A stretch of 64,000 bases of DNA from Gloeomargaritales cyanobacterium VI4D9 (GCA_927797885.1 OV696605.1:2827157-2891156); one strand, 5' to 3'; shown: positions 1 to 10,122, numbered from the stretch's first letter. Notes: generated by a model from the letters alone, not told the origin. Made by a program: numbers and translations.

Positions 1-13
1 TTTTCTGAATAAA

Positions 14-132
14 GGGCATCTCTATTTATTTGAGCCAACTATAAATCTCATCGTTGGCATCCCCATATTACCCAGAACCAAGGGCGGGGGGTGCCCCCTG
101 CGACCGCTAACTTTGAATTTATAGAGGTGCCC
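14..132. repeat. Family C inverted-repeat element, copy 1
   Basis: This element is bounded by GGGCATCTCTAT on the left and ATAGAGGTGCCC on the right, which are near-perfect terminal inverted repeats. Its interior carries the GC-rich hairpin core (GGGGG-TGC-CCCC type) next to a CCAGAACCAAGGGC segment. On the reverse strand it aligns along its whole length with the copy interrupted by the IS element at 43.1-44.3 kb and with the copy near 63.5 kb. No ORF lies inside. It occupies nearly all of the space before the first gene and looks like a non-autonomous mobile element (inference). Confidence 0.7.
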
Positions 133-138
133 AAATAA

Positions 139-2319
139 TTAAACCCCGGCGTGAGCATTGAGATAATTTTGCCACATTTGTTCTAACATTTGATCAAATT
201 CTCGGGCAAATTGCCGCCCATTCCAGAGGGGAGAAGTGCGCCGGGACAAATATAATTTTTGCCGGATATTCTGTCGCAATTTAGCATCAGTTCCCAACCG
301 AATCCCCCATTCCACATATTCTGCCCCATTCCAAGCAATCCCCTCCGTAATCCCGCAATTGACCAAAAAACTATAACTATTCCGTGCCGCATATTGCTGT
401 CCCACCCGGGTCACCAAGGGCACCCCCACCCACAAAGCCTCTAGCGTTGTCGTCGCCCCATTGTAAGGATAGGTATCCAGAACCACATCCGCAATGCCCA
501 TATTTGCCCGGTGGACATACTCATTCACATCCCGGGCTAAGAATTTCAAACGGTCTGGATTCACCCCCATTTCCTGCGCTAAATCACTGAAAAATTCTTG
601 AATCCCTTGCTGATCCCCAATCCCCTTGAGCAGTAGATAACTGTGGGGAACTTGTTTGAGAATTTCTAATTGTAAACGCACGGTTTCATCATGGCGTTTG
701 TAACTAGCTTGGGCACTATAAAAAATGGTGGCATCCCCTGGAATTCCCAAGTCTTCTCGGCGCAACGTTGGCACCCCAATTTCAAAGCCATCCACCCCGA
801 TGTAGCAATGGGGTAACCGCCACAAGGTTTCCTGATAATGGGCTTGGGCATCCGCCGGTAAAACATAGGGGTCAACCACAAAATAATCCATCGTGGGAAT
901 CCCCATCGTGTCCCAACCCAGCCAACTGACCAGCACTGGTGCCGGTTTTTGCGCCAACACCACCCCAACCACATTCAAAGTGACACTATCTAAATCAATT
1001 AAAATATCTATTTCATCGTTATAAATGTGCTCTGCCATAGCATGCGGGTCACGGTAATAGACACACCCTTGAGATTTGGGCAATAAATACTGGTGGGCAA
1101 ATTGATCCGGTTGATTCACCAGCGCATACATATAAAATTCTAATTTTTCGTGGTTCATATAATTGATGTACCAGCGCATCAACCACCCAACCGAATGCTT
1201 CCGTAGGGTATGGGAAAGGAACCCAATTCTCAATTTATCCCGCCGCCTAGGTTGATGACTAAAAACCCTACTCTTTCTTTGGATGCAGGTGGTGATCAGA
1301 CCAATGAATTTTTGTTTTAGGTATTGATTATTGGCTAAATCGTCCCGCAGGTACGGCAATAAAAATGGCACGTTAAAGGGTGCCCGAATTGTCCGTTTAA
1401 GCATATCATTGATGGTGTCAACATCCTGTTGTACAACCTGCTCTAGGGTTTGAATATAACGCTGACCAACCTCCTGATATTCCTGCTGTTTTTTTCCCCG
1501 AATATGAATCAACCCCTGGAGCATTTTATCAATCGCATCCAGTTGATGTAAAAAAGTGCCATGCTGTTGGGTTAATTCCGTCAATTGACGGGCTAACTCT
1601 AAACCAGTGCGATATTCATTCAGATGGTAAAATACACTCACCAAAAAGTAATGGTAATCGCAGTTATTCGGTTGTTGTTCAATACACCACTCTAGGAGAT
1701 GGCGGGTAAAGAGAGTGTTTTGTTTCTCATGGTGTTGAATTAGCGCACTCATAAAAATGATATTGGGAAAATTATCGATTCGTTCAACCCCTACATCTAA
1801 AAGTTCTTTTTGCCAAGGTTGGATGCTTTGGTCTTTAATTTCTTTGAAGATAATATGTAGGGTATTTTTAAGGGTTGTTAGATTAATTTGCTCCGATGGT
1901 ATTTGCTTAATGTATTGGGGGAGTTCTAGTTCTTGTAAGCGAGTAAAGTTATGATTAATTGCCAACAATTCAGCAAATAACAGTAAATTCTCAGTATTTT
2001 CCGGCGCTACTTCCCAAATCCATTGCCGCAACCAACAGGCAAAGGGGGCATGATCATGGTATTCCGTTGCAATTTGATCAAGCAAATGAATGATTTCTTG
2101 GCAGGCTGATTCGGTTAGATTGAGCATGGCTTGGAGCCAAAGCTCTTGAGCCGCTTCCACTTCTTCTTGTGCAAGAAAAGCAATAATTCCATAGGCGTAG
2201 GCGGTCGGATTCTCCGGCTCTTGGGTTAAAATCTTTTGCGCTAAATCACTGAGATCAGCATATTCTTTTCTCTGCAGATAGGTTTGCGCTTGGGTAACCC
2301 AGGACGTTGCCATGACCAT
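139..2319 (-). CDS. SPINDLY-family O-GlcNAc-transferase-like glycosyltransferase with TPR region
   Basis: The protein has 726 residues. The N-terminal half is helical and TPR-like, with repeated A/L/Y-rich helix pairs. The C-terminal half (about 365-720) matches the glycosyltransferase-41 (OGT/SPINDLY) fold, beginning KLRIGFLSHTLRKHSVG and containing DTYPYNGATTTLEALWVGVP near the C-terminus, the usual UDP-sugar-binding block. Family members transfer a sugar from a nucleotide donor to Ser/Thr of proteins; in cyanobacteria the acceptors are mostly unknown. The gene stands alone with its start facing pdhC, so the roughly 90-bp gap holds divergent promoters. MATSW, two codons downstream of the annotated start, is an alternative start. 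It is A+T-richer than its neighbours. Confidence 0.85.
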   Translation of the reverse strand: MVMATSWVTQAQTYLQRKEYADLSDLAQKILTQEPENPTAYAYGIIAFLAQEEVEAAQELWLQAMLNLTESACQEIIHLLDQIATEYHDHAPFACWLRQWIWEVAPENTENLLLFAELLAINHNFTRLQELELPQYIKQIPSEQINLTTLKNTLHIIFKEIKDQSIQPWQKELLDVGVERIDNFPNIIFMSALIQHHEKQNTLFTRHLLEWCIEQQPNNCDYHYFLVSVFYHLNEYRTGLELARQLTELTQQHGTFLHQLDAIDKMLQGLIHIRGKKQQEYQEVGQRYIQTLEQVVQQDVDTINDMLKRTIRAPFNVPFLLPYLRDDLANNQYLKQKFIGLITTCIQRKSRVFSHQPRRRDKLRIGFLSHTLRKHSVGWLMRWYINYMNHEKLEFYMYALVNQPDQFAHQYLLPKSQGCVYYRDPHAMAEHIYNDEIDILIDLDSVTLNVVGVVLAQKPAPVLVSWLGWDTMGIPTMDYFVVDPYVLPADAQAHYQETLWRLPHCYIGVDGFEIGVPTLRREDLGIPGDATIFYSAQASYKRHDETVRLQLEILKQVPHSYLLLKGIGDQQGIQEFFSDLAQEMGVNPDRLKFLARDVNEYVHRANMGIADVVLDTYPYNGATTTLEALWVGVPLVTRVGQQYAARNSYSFLVNCGITEGIAWNGAEYVEWGIRLGTDAKLRQNIRQKLYLSRRTSPLWNGRQFAREFDQMLEQMWQNYLNAHAGV

Positions 2320-2409
2320 TGCCCTAAAATGATTTGCCTGCTTTTATCATAGTCGCTCCCTGTGCCCCGAAACGGCTATGATAAGGATGGTTTGTCGTCG
2401 GATGCTGTT

Positions 2410-3672
2410 ATGATTCACCCATTTGAGATGCCTGTAATGAGTTCCACCATGACCGAGGGGAAGGTGGTGGCGTGGTTAAAGCAGGTGGGAGATTTTGTCA
2501 AGGCTAATGAAAATATTGCGGTGGTGGAATCGGATAAATCGGACATGGAGGCGGAGTGCTTCCATGATGGGTATCTGGCGGCGATTTTAGTGCCTGCGGG
2601 GGGGCAAGCACCGACGGGGCAACCGATTGCCCTGATTGCAGAGACAGTGGAAGAGATGCACCAGGTGCAACAAAATCCCCAGCAGTACCTGGCACAATTG
2701 CAAACCCAACCCCAGACGGCGAAACCTCCCGTTAACCCGGAACCGGAATTGGTAACGGCTACCCCGGCGACCAATGGGCGGGTGATCGCTTCCCCCCGGG
2801 CGAAAAAATTAGCCCAAACCTATCATTTAGATTTAACGCAAATCAAAGGTAGCGGTCCCTACGGGCGGATTGTGGCGGAAGATGTACTGCAAATTGCATC
2901 TCCCCCGTCCCGTCCAACCCCGTCTGCCCCTGCGGTCGTTATTCCTGCCTCCCCACCAGCGACTCCTGCCTCTCCTCCCCCGGTAACGGCGACCGGTTCA
3001 GGCACCATTACCCCCCTCAACACCCTGCAACAGGCGGTGGTACGGAATATGGTGGCGAGCTTGGCGGTGCCGGTTTTTCGGGTGACCTATGCCATCACCA
3101 CCAATGCCCTGGATGCTTTGTACCAACAAATTAAGGGCAAAGGAGTGACGATGACCGCATTACTTGCGAAAGCCATTGCCCTGACATTGACCAAACATCC
3201 CCTGCTCAACAGTCGCTATACCGACCAAGGCATCCAACAACCGGAGGGGATTCATGTGGCGGTGGCGGTGGCGATGGAAGATGGCGGACTGGTGACGCCT
3301 GTGTTGGCAAACCCTCACCAACAGGATATTTACACCCTCTCCCGCTCCTGGCAGGATTTGGTCAAACGTGCCAAGGCGAAGCAATTGCAACCCCAGGAGT
3401 ACAATAGCGGTACATTTACCCTATCTAACCTAGGGATGTTTGGGGTGGAGCAGTTTGATGCGATTTTACCCCCCAATCAGGGGGCGATTTTGGCGGTGGG
3501 GGCGGCGCAACCGGAGGTGATGGCACTTGCGGATGGCTGTATTGCCGTGCGGCGGCGGATGCGGGTCACCCTCACCTGTGACCATCGGGTGATTTATGGT
3601 GCCCAGGCGGCGGCTTTTTTGCAGGACTTAGCCAAACTCATGGAAACGGAAACTCAATCTTTAGTGTTGTGA
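2410..3672 (+). CDS. pdhC: Pyruvate dehydrogenase E2, dihydrolipoamide acetyltransferase
   Basis: E2 core of the pyruvate dehydrogenase complex; it moves acetyl groups from lipoate to CoA. From the ATG at 2410 the protein has 420 residues. It has an N-terminal lipoyl domain (lipoyl lysine K43 in ESDKSDME), a Pro/Ala/Thr-rich linker, a peripheral-subunit-binding domain (ASPRAKKLAQTY...GSGPYGRIVAEDV), a second Pro-rich linker and a catalytic domain ending in the diagnostic DHRVIYG motif. The reading frame is open further upstream (to 2362), but those residues are unlike the family and the lipoyl domain starts at the chosen methionine. No E1 or E3 gene is adjacent, which is common in cyanobacteria. 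The 3' end overlaps the convergent Rieske gene by 19 bp. Confidence 0.93.
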   Translation: MIHPFEMPVMSSTMTEGKVVAWLKQVGDFVKANENIAVVESDKSDMEAECFHDGYLAAILVPAGGQAPTGQPIALIAETVEEMHQVQQNPQQYLAQLQTQPQTAKPPVNPEPELVTATPATNGRVIASPRAKKLAQTYHLDLTQIKGSGPYGRIVAEDVLQIASPPSRPTPSAPAVVIPASPPATPASPPPVTATGSGTITPLNTLQQAVVRNMVASLAVPVFRVTYAITTNALDALYQQIKGKGVTMTALLAKAIALTLTKHPLLNSRYTDQGIQQPEGIHVAVAVAMEDGGLVTPVLANPHQQDIYTLSRSWQDLVKRAKAKQLQPQEYNSGTFTLSNLGMFGVEQFDAILPPNQGAILAVGAAQPEVMALADGCIAVRRRMRVTLTCDHRVIYGAQAAAFLQDLAKLMETETQSLVL

Positions 3673-4721
3673 ATCTGCGCTTCTTGATAAATAAGTTTCT
3701 GTACTGCGCCCACCACCGGATTCACCTCTACCCCTCGGGTTTGGGGATGGGTTAAATGCGCCTGTTGTTCCTGCTCCATCATCAACACATCTTCCCGAAT
3801 TAAACCTTGCAGAAAACCTTTCGCTGCATTAAAACAGCGATTTTTTACCCAACGGCGAAACCAGATGGGCAAGCGATGCAAATCCCGAAATGCCCCCAAG
3901 GAAACCGTATGGATCAAATAGGCACGGGTTTGGGTGGCACTCACCGGCGCAATCAAACAATAGAGGCGAAAATCATTCCCCAGCCAGGAATGCCAATGGG
4001 GATATTCATAACGCACAATTAAGGAAGTTAAAAAGCCCCGTCGCAACCAAGGAATAAAAAGTTGAATGACCGACCAAGGGCGGTTAATTTGGAAATAACA
4101 TTCCGCCTGATATTCCGCCTCCACCCAATCAGAACCAACCCGTTTTTTCTGTAAGATTGCCTTTCCCCAGGGTTGAAAATTCCGGTGCAAATGACCGTGA
4201 TACATATCCATTAAATTTTCTACCAAAAAGGAGAAATGCGCCCGAAAATTCATCGGTGCCACACTCACCACATAATTCAAATGTTCCCACTCCGGTATCG
4301 CCAGGGGTTCCTGGTTCTGCGCCTGAGTTGGCTCGCCGGGGAACAACCAAATAAACCCATGCCGTTCCTGAACCGGGTAGTTCCGAATACGACAGGGAGG
4401 TAATTTCTGCCCTTCATGCAAATAGGGAATATCGGTACAATGCCCCGTGCCGTCAAATTTCCAACCATGATAAATACAGACAATATCATTGCCTTGTACA
4501 TAACCGCTACTCAGTTTTACCAACCGATGGGGGCAACGATTTTCCAATGCTTGAACTTGACCCTGTTGATTACGAAATAGCACAATGTCCTGATCCCAAA
4601 TTTGGATCGCCAATGGTTTTTTCCGCACTTCACTACTCAGTGCCACCGCATACCAGTGATTGAGATTAATTGCCGCTGACCGCAGGGCATCTGGCCGTGG
4701 GACACCAGCTAACTGTTCCAT
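3654..4721 (-). CDS. Rieske [2Fe-2S] oxygenase of the pheophorbide a oxygenase-like group
   Basis: The protein has 355 residues from the ATG at 4721. The open frame continues to 4826, but the extra N-terminus looks non-homologous and a GAGGAG lies about 15 nt before the chosen start. The Rieske cluster ligands are plain: CPHR and, 17 residues later, CIYHGWKF. A mononuclear-iron oxygenase domain follows, with NLMDMYHGHLHR (Asp/His ligands). The architecture matches cyanobacterial and plant PaO/Tic55/CAO-type oxygenases, which act on chlorophyll breakdown products or other aromatics; the substrate here cannot be read from sequence. No ferredoxin or reductase gene is nearby. It converges on pdhC with overlapping 3' ends. 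Confidence 0.85.
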   Translation of the reverse strand: MEQLAGVPRPDALRSAAINLNHWYAVALSSEVRKKPLAIQIWDQDIVLFRNQQGQVQALENRCPHRLVKLSSGYVQGNDIVCIYHGWKFDGTGHCTDIPYLHEGQKLPPCRIRNYPVQERHGFIWLFPGEPTQAQNQEPLAIPEWEHLNYVVSVAPMNFRAHFSFLVENLMDMYHGHLHRNFQPWGKAILQKKRVGSDWVEAEYQAECYFQINRPWSVIQLFIPWLRRGFLTSLIVRYEYPHWHSWLGNDFRLYCLIAPVSATQTRAYLIHTVSLGAFRDLHRLPIWFRRWVKNRCFNAAKGFLQGLIREDVLMMEQEQQAHLTHPQTRGVEVNPVVGAVQKLIYQEAQIHNTKD

Positions 4722-5098
4722 CGTTTTGATACAGTCACTCCTCAACAGATGCAGGATAGCATTATTATCTATCCAGATTTGAATCAATTGTACCAATATG
4801 GCAATCACACTTGAATTGTGAGGCAAATTTTATACTTAGAAAATCAAGGGTCGCAGGGTACTGCCCCGTTCTTGTTTTTAGGTGCCCTGATTATTCACAT
4901 GAGTCTTCTGGGATTGCTATAGAGGTACCCCAAAATTAGGTTCCAGCGCCTCCCGTGTGATGACTGTTTCCATATCTGGCATTGTTGATTGGTGCTATGA
5001 AATTCACGGTAGTGATGGCCAGCATCTGTTACCGGACTTTTCTAAATTAAGATTTTTGGCAAGCAATCATGCACAGATTCAGCAACCCTGCAATCCCT
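4722..5098. other. Gene-free stretch with a degenerate family A repeat
   Basis: Between 4845 and 4925 lies a decayed copy of the family A core (GGTCGCAGGG...GCCCCGTTCTTG), ending GGGATTGCTATAG. The remaining 4940-5098 carries an open frame on the plus strand that runs into the antisense of the next gene. Its first 45 residues (MMTVSISGIVDWCYE...) resemble nothing I recognise and it has no good ribosome site. I do not call a gene here. Confidence 0.5.
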
Positions 5099-5791
5099 TC
5101 ACCAAGGTATCTTTTCTGCCCAAAGCCACATCTGCGGGTGTAACCAATAAACGGCCATCACAAACACCGCCACCCCCCCATAAGCCGGACGCAGAAATTC
5201 CCGAAGCATCAGTTTTTGTTTGCCCTGGATAATGGCTAGGAACGGAATAATGGAAGTACTCGCTTTTAACGCTGGAAATGCCTCAGGATAACGAGCCGCC
5301 CAACGCCTGTCCCCATGCCACACTCCAAACAAATGATGGGCGATCAACCCTAGAGATGTGACCACCATAAAGGAACTGCCAATCCAGAGGGTATGGGCGA
5401 TACACCAGAGAATTTGCCCCACCATTTGCGGGTGCCGACAGATACGAATGATCCCCTCGGAATACAGGTGGATTTGTGGTTTTTGAATGGCACTAATTTC
5501 CCCTAAATTAAATGTGGCGGGATAAAGAAATACAAACGAAATGACCGTTAATACCAGGACACATTCCCGTACCCCCGGCACATCCTGCACCTGCCACAAC
5601 TGCACCCCATCGTAACGGTGTTTCAAGAAATAACCCAGCAGGGGCACCACCACCAACAGACTGGCACTGGCAAACAGTACCCGATAACCCCGTGCCCCCA
5701 GAAGCTTTTCCCCCCGGGGACGCAGTGCCGCCAAGCCACTATGCACCAGGGCAAACCCCAGCAACCAGCCTAAAATGATCCCGTGGGACAT
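5099..5791 (-). CDS. NnrU / 15-cis-zeta-carotene isomerase (Z-ISO)-family membrane protein
   Basis: The protein has 230 residues and several hydrophobic helices: 1-25, 40-57, 78-96, a pair around 128-158, and one near the C-terminus. The segment ICRHPQMVGQILWCIAHTLW with a following IAHHLFGVWHGDRR is typical of the NnrU/Z-ISO superfamily. Z-ISO binds heme through histidines and isomerises 9,15,9'-tri-cis-zeta-carotene in plants; bacterial NnrU members are less defined. It sits 9 bp after the protease gene in an ispG-led operon, so an isoprenoid or carotenoid role is attractive but inferred. It is last in the operon. Confidence 0.75.
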   Translation of the reverse strand: MSHGIILGWLLGFALVHSGLAALRPRGEKLLGARGYRVLFASASLLVVVPLLGYFLKHRYDGVQLWQVQDVPGVRECVLVLTVISFVFLYPATFNLGEISAIQKPQIHLYSEGIIRICRHPQMVGQILWCIAHTLWIGSSFMVVTSLGLIAHHLFGVWHGDRRWAARYPEAFPALKASTSIIPFLAIIQGKQKLMLREFLRPAYGGVAVFVMAVYWLHPQMWLWAEKIPW

Positions 5792-5800
5792 GGGTGGACG

Positions 5801-7108
5801 TTACCGAGCCGAACCCTGGCGCAGGGTATTGGTATTGCGGCGCACCAAATCCGTCAGCACATCCACCGCTCGGGCATACTGCGGGTCGGCGGGAGTGCCA
5901 ATCGCCCGGTCTTTGATGATTTTCTCCCGTTGCTCATCCGTGAGACTGATTTCCACATCCGGGACAATCCCCTCTTTGTTAATATCCTTGCCGCTGGGGG
6001 TGAGATACTTGGCAATCGTGACCGCCACCCCGGAACCATCCTGCAACTCCCGCACGGACTGAACTAGCCCTTTGCCAAAGGTTTTGGTGCCCACCAGGGT
6101 TGCTCGCCCATTGTCCTGTAATGCCCCCGCCAAAATTTCACTGGCACTGGCGGAACCCCCATCCACCAGGATCACCAACGGGCGCTCGGTCAAAGGTCGC
6201 CGGGAGGCTTCGTACCGCTCCGCTTCCCCCACCCGGGTGACGGTAGAAACGATGGTGCCTTTGTTCATCCACATCCGGGCAATGTCAATACTGGCTTGCA
6301 ATAGCCCCCCCGGATTGGAACGCAGGTCGAGGATATACCCGCTCACCCCCTGACTTTCCAGCTTGCGGATGGCTTCCCGCACATCCTGGGAGGCGTTGCC
6401 GTTGAATTGGGTCATGCGAATATAACCCACTTTGCCGGTCGGCGTTTCCCGAAGCTCATGGCGCACCGCATGGATTTCGATCCGCTCCCGCTTCAGGGTA
6501 AATTCCAGGGTTTGTTTACCCCGCTCAATCACCAAACGCACCGTCGTGCCAGGACGACCCCGGATCAGGGACACCGCCTCGTTGATGTCCATGCCCTTGG
6601 TACTCCGCCCATCAATGGAAACAATGTAATCCTGCGCCAAAATCCCCGCCCGTGCCGCCGGGGTATTTTCAATCGGGGCAATCACCACCAGGCGGTCGGT
6701 TTTCTCCTCCTGCGCCAGTTGAATCCCCACCCCCGTCAACTCCCCAGAGGTGTCCACCCGCAAATTGGCAAACTGTTGGGGGTCCATAAACCGGGTGTAG
6801 GGGTCGCCCAACTTGTCCAGCATCTCCCGGATCGCCTTGTAGGCTTCCTCCTTACTGCTGTACTCCCGGCTGAGAACCTGTTGCCGCACCTGCCGCCAAT
6901 CATTCCTATTAAACGAGGCATCCACGTAGTCCCGGTAGATGATTTGCCAAACCTCATCCACCAACTGCTTCGGACTTTCCTTCAACCCCGCCCAACTCTG
7001 TTTCCCCGCTCCGGTCGCCAGCAGTCCCGCCGCCGCCGCCGTCACCGTTGCCCCAATCGCTACCCCCCGTGCCAGTTCCAGCGACCATTTTTTTGGCATC
7101 ATAATCAT
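5801..7108 (-). CDS. Carboxyl-terminal processing protease (peptidase S41, CtpA/B/C family)
   Basis: The 435-residue protein has a hydrophobic export segment (about 10-28), an N-terminal helical part, a PDZ domain (about 105-190, with [11 protein letters not shown] and [13 protein letters not shown]) and an S41 catalytic core. The nucleophile serine is in [14 protein letters not shown] and the general-base lysine in [11 protein letters not shown]. Cyanobacterial CtpA trims the C-terminus of photosystem II protein D1 in the lumen; the paralogues CtpB and CtpC have other roles, and I cannot assign which this is. The first ATG overlaps the ispG stop as ATGA, implying translational coupling. A second possible start, MPKKW, lies three codons on. 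Confidence 0.93.
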   Translation of the reverse strand: MIMMPKKWSLELARGVAIGATVTAAAAGLLATGAGKQSWAGLKESPKQLVDEVWQIIYRDYVDASFNRNDWRQVRQQVLSREYSSKEEAYKAIREMLDKLGDPYTRFMDPQQFANLRVDTSGELTGVGIQLAQEEKTDRLVVIAPIENTPAARAGILAQDYIVSIDGRSTKGMDINEAVSLIRGRPGTTVRLVIERGKQTLEFTLKRERIEIHAVRHELRETPTGKVGYIRMTQFNGNASQDVREAIRKLESQGVSGYILDLRSNPGGLLQASIDIARMWMNKGTIVSTVTRVGEAERYEASRRPLTERPLVILVDGGSASASEILAGALQDNGRATLVGTKTFGKGLVQSVRELQDGSGVAVTIAKYLTPSGKDINKEGIVPDVEISLTDEQREKIIKDRAIGTPADPQYARAVDVLTDLVRRNTNTLRQGSAR

Positions 7109-8337
7109 TCATCCCCTTGTGTGTGTGGTTCAACCCAACGTCCATCCGCCTTGATCAGGTTAATCAACTCCGCTACCCCATCCTGCTCCGGTACTTTTTT
7201 AATTTCCTCCCGCCCCCGATAGAGCGAAATCATCCCCGGCGTTTTGCCCACATAACCATAGTCCGCATCCGCCATTTCCCCTGGACCGTTGACGATACAG
7301 CCCATCACCGCAATATTCAGCCCCGTCAAATGGCTCGTCGCCGCCCGTACCTTGTGCAGGACTTCCTCCAGGTTAAACAACGTGCGCCCACAGGAAGGAC
7401 AAGCCACATACTCCACCATCGTCCGGCGCAGACCCAACGCCTGCAAAATGCTGTAACACACGGGAATTTCTTTTTCCGGGGCTTCCGTCAGGGACACCCG
7501 AATCGTATCCCCAATCCCTTCCGCCAACAGGGTGCCAATGCCGGTGGTGGACTTAATCCGCCCGTATTCCCCGTCCCCCGCCTCCGTCACCCCCAGGTGC
7601 AGGGGGTAATCCATCCCCAATTCATCCATGCGTTTGACCATCAACCGATTTGCCGCCAGCATTACCGGCACCCGTGAGGCTTTCAGGGAAATGACAATAT
7701 TCCGAAAATCTAAAGATTCACAAATGCGGATAAATTCCAGTGCCGATTCCACCATGCCTTCCGGGGTATCCCCATAGGTAAACAGCATCCGTTCCGACAA
7801 AGAACCGTGATTCACCCCAATTCGCATGGCTTTGCCCTGTTCCCGCAGGGAAATCACCAAAGGTGCCAAGGTTTCCCGGATTTTTTCCGCAATTTCATCA
7901 AATTCCGCCTGGGTGTATTCCGTGCGGTTTTCCTTCGGTTTTTCAAATACGTATAACCCCGGATTGATCCGCACCTTGTGGACGTGTTTGGCGACTTCCA
8001 GGGCAATTTTCATGCCGTTGTGATGCACATCCGCCACCAGGGGCACATCTTTATATTGTTTTTGTAATTGCTGACGAATTTCTGCAACCGCATGGGCGTG
8101 CGCCAAACTGGGTACCGTCACCCGCACGATTTCACAGCCCATCTGATGCAACCGTTGGATCGCCCGCACCGACCCCGCCACATCCAGAGTGTCCTCGTTG
8201 ATCATGGACTGCACCACCACCGGGTGATCCCCGCCAATGGTCACATCCCCCACCGCTACTGGACGGGTGCGCCGCCGGGGAAACGACATGGGTATGTCCG
8301 GGTGGGAAGCCTGAGCCGGAGCGTCAAGGGTCAGCAT
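7105..8337 (-). CDS. ispG: 4-hydroxy-3-methylbut-2-en-1-yl diphosphate synthase (IspG/GcpE)
   Basis: This enzyme carries out the reductive MEP-pathway step from MEcPP to HMBPP, using a [4Fe-4S] cluster. The protein is about 410 residues from the ATG at 8337; a TTG four codons upstream is possible. The TIM-barrel part starts [19 protein letters not shown]. The C-terminal cluster ligands are [14 protein letters not shown] and [10 protein letters not shown]. The gene heads a three-gene operon with the Ctp protease (4-bp stop/start overlap) and the NnrU/Z-ISO protein. The roughly 110 bp upstream, before the VOC gene end, should hold the promoter. Confidence 0.96.
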   Translation of the reverse strand: MLTLDAPAQASHPDIPMSFPRRRTRPVAVGDVTIGGDHPVVVQSMINEDTLDVAGSVRAIQRLHQMGCEIVRVTVPSLAHAHAVAEIRQQLQKQYKDVPLVADVHHNGMKIALEVAKHVHKVRINPGLYVFEKPKENRTEYTQAEFDEIAEKIRETLAPLVISLREQGKAMRIGVNHGSLSERMLFTYGDTPEGMVESALEFIRICESLDFRNIVISLKASRVPVMLAANRLMVKRMDELGMDYPLHLGVTEAGDGEYGRIKSTTGIGTLLAEGIGDTIRVSLTEAPEKEIPVCYSILQALGLRRTMVEYVACPSCGRTLFNLEEVLHKVRAATSHLTGLNIAVMGCIVNGPGEMADADYGYVGKTPGMISLYRGREEIKKVPEQDGVAELINLIKADGRWVEPHTQGDE

Positions 8338-8451
8338 AATGTATGACAAAAAATCGTTAATCGAAAGTTGCTAACCATAGCTTGCCATATTTTACAGTAC
8401 CTTGGGGTGGGATGGGCACAATGACCTTCACTGCCAACATCTAACCGTTTT

Positions 8452-8841
8452 TTATTGATGGCAACCGCTGGGTTCCGGTTCCCACTGGCTGAGTTCAATC
8501 ACATGACCATCCGGGTCTTGGGTAAACAGAGCCGCCCGCCCGGAACTGCTCATTTGCACGGGATAACCAGCGGATGATAACGCCTCTGCCGCCTGGGCTA
8601 AATCCGTTACCGCCAGAGCCAAGTGGGGATTGCGCCCCCATCGGTTCGGGTCAATCAACGGCAGGGGTGGGTGGGGCTGGTGGATCAGATGAATTTGGAT
8701 GCCCTGAATTTCATACCAACAGCCAGGGAACTTCACATCACGGTCTGCTAATTTCAAACCCAAAATTTCCCCATAAAAATGCTGGGAACGTTCCAGGTCA
8801 TTGACCGTGAGTGCCGTGTGGAGATAGCGTACTAATTTCAT
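8452..8841 (-). CDS. VOC-superfamily (glyoxalase/bleomycin-resistance-like) protein
   Basis: The 129-residue protein consists of two beta-alpha-beta-beta-beta halves of the vicinal-oxygen-chelate fold. It begins with LVRYLHTALTVNDLERSQHFYGEILGL split by short loops, and the second half ends with FTQDPDGHVIELSQWE. Candidate metal ligands are His8, a His in the NPHLALAV strand, and the Glu of VIELS. The family includes glyoxalase I, dioxygenases and resistance proteins, so the substrate is open. It lies between ispG and the ATPase operon on the same strand, without tight coupling to either. Confidence 0.85.
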   Translation of the reverse strand: MKLVRYLHTALTVNDLERSQHFYGEILGLKLADRDVKFPGCWYEIQGIQIHLIHQPHPPLPLIDPNRWGRNPHLALAVTDLAQAAEALSSAGYPVQMSSSGRAALFTQDPDGHVIELSQWEPEPSGCHQ

Positions 8842-8886
8842 CGGGTTACAAGGGGTTCAAAAACGTCTCAAATGGGTTTAGCAAGA

Positions 8887-10119
8887 TTATGGCTCTACTT
8901 CTTCCTGAAAATAGGATTCCTGTTCCTCGGTGTTTAATTCTGTGAGGGTGGTTGTCCGGGGCACAAATTCCCTATCCCCTAAATACTGCATATCTAAGGT
9001 TTCGAGTAACCCCCGAATATGGGTGCGAACGGGGTCATTCCCGATGGCATTAATCACCCGGTCAATATCAACTTCCGGTTGCCACCCATAGCTAATACCA
9101 TGAATGGCGGTAATTTCTGATAGTAATTCTTTTAATTGTTGCCGGTTCATTTGTTCTATGAATGGACATATCCGTTCATCCTGGGCATAGGTAAAAAAAG
9201 TACGCATTTTTGCTTCTGAATAACCATTATTACGTTCTTTCGCCAACTCACACATCCGGCTTTGGTCAGGAAGTTGATTGCGCCCCTGGGGATTGTGCCA
9301 CAAATCCAGTAAAGATGTTGCCACCGCCCCCACCGTGTAAATGGGCAAGGTTTGTTCCCCGCCACAATTGAGCAACCAATACAAATGATGGTAGGCTTTC
9401 AGACGACCTACTGTACCTAGACGGGCAATTAATTCAAGTTCATCAATCAAAATCACCCAGCCCCGATACTCACACCAAATCAGAATATCAGCCATCAATT
9501 CAAAGTAGGCTTGGCTGTGTTTTGTCCGCACAAAATTCCCAGGTGAGGGGGGCAAGGAACTTCCCGTCGCTCTTTTGTAAATTTTGCGAATTTCAGAGAT
9601 GGGAATCTGTCCACCCAGTAAGGCATTGTACAACAATTCCTGTTCTTCTGATGAAGTGTGAAAATAGGCTTCTAAAATAATGGCAGGTAAGGGATGGGTA
9701 TATCGGTCAAGATTTTGGATCAGGGTGTGGGGCAAGTCTGCAGAATCTTTTTGGTCTAAAATATGCCGGATGCCCAACAAACGGGAGTGGGGTGTGCGAA
9801 TGGAAGCCGCTAGTTTGCTGTATAAATGATCGAGTCGTTGCCCCGAAAGTTGACGGTTCAAGGTAATGCGACTGACCGCAAATCCCTGGTCAAGTGCTAG
9901 ATGTTCCAAACAGGTCAATTCGTGGGTTTTACCTTGCCCATATTTCCCCCAAATCAGCCGTCCTTGGGGAATCCCCCTACCTTCTGATAACTGTAATAAA
10001 TCCTGGTTGAATTGTTCATGCAACCGATTTCGCATACTTTTCAAATTCAGGGTGGAGGCTCTGGTGGGAATCCCTGCCCGTAAGGATTCAATAATCTGCG
10101 TTGCCAAGGTGGGATTCAT
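8887..10119 (-). CDS. P-loop ATPase of the BrxD/DUF2791 type
   Basis: The 410-residue protein has a Walker A motif at 58-65 (GKYGQGKT) and a Walker B at about 222-228 (VILIDELE), followed by the RLGTVGRLKAYHHLYWLL segment characteristic of the DUF2791 (BrxC/BrxD-like) ATPases found in BREX phage-defence loci. It is third in a three-gene operon: it starts 3 bp after the stop of the preceding ATPase gene, with a GGGAGG ribosome site inside that gene's end. None of the usual BREX genes (pglX, pglZ, brxL, brxC or the helicase partner) is present in the window. The gene is A+T-richer than its neighbours. The family assignment is good; the function here is unknown. Confidence 0.8.
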   Translation of the reverse strand: MNPTLATQIIESLRAGIPTRASTLNLKSMRNRLHEQFNQDLLQLSEGRGIPQGRLIWGKYGQGKTHELTCLEHLALDQGFAVSRITLNRQLSGQRLDHLYSKLAASIRTPHSRLLGIRHILDQKDSADLPHTLIQNLDRYTHPLPAIILEAYFHTSSEEQELLYNALLGGQIPISEIRKIYKRATGSSLPPSPGNFVRTKHSQAYFELMADILIWCEYRGWVILIDELELIARLGTVGRLKAYHHLYWLLNCGGEQTLPIYTVGAVATSLLDLWHNPQGRNQLPDQSRMCELAKERNNGYSEAKMRTFFTYAQDERICPFIEQMNRQQLKELLSEITAIHGISYGWQPEVDIDRVINAIGNDPVRTHIRGLLETLDMQYLGDREFVPRTTTLTELNTEEQESYFQEEVEP

Positions 10120-10122
10120 GAG

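Noticed and set aside
4957-5232. 91-codon plus-strand ORF
   Set aside because: The second half is antisense to the NnrU gene, there is no ribosome site, and the first half matches nothing I know.
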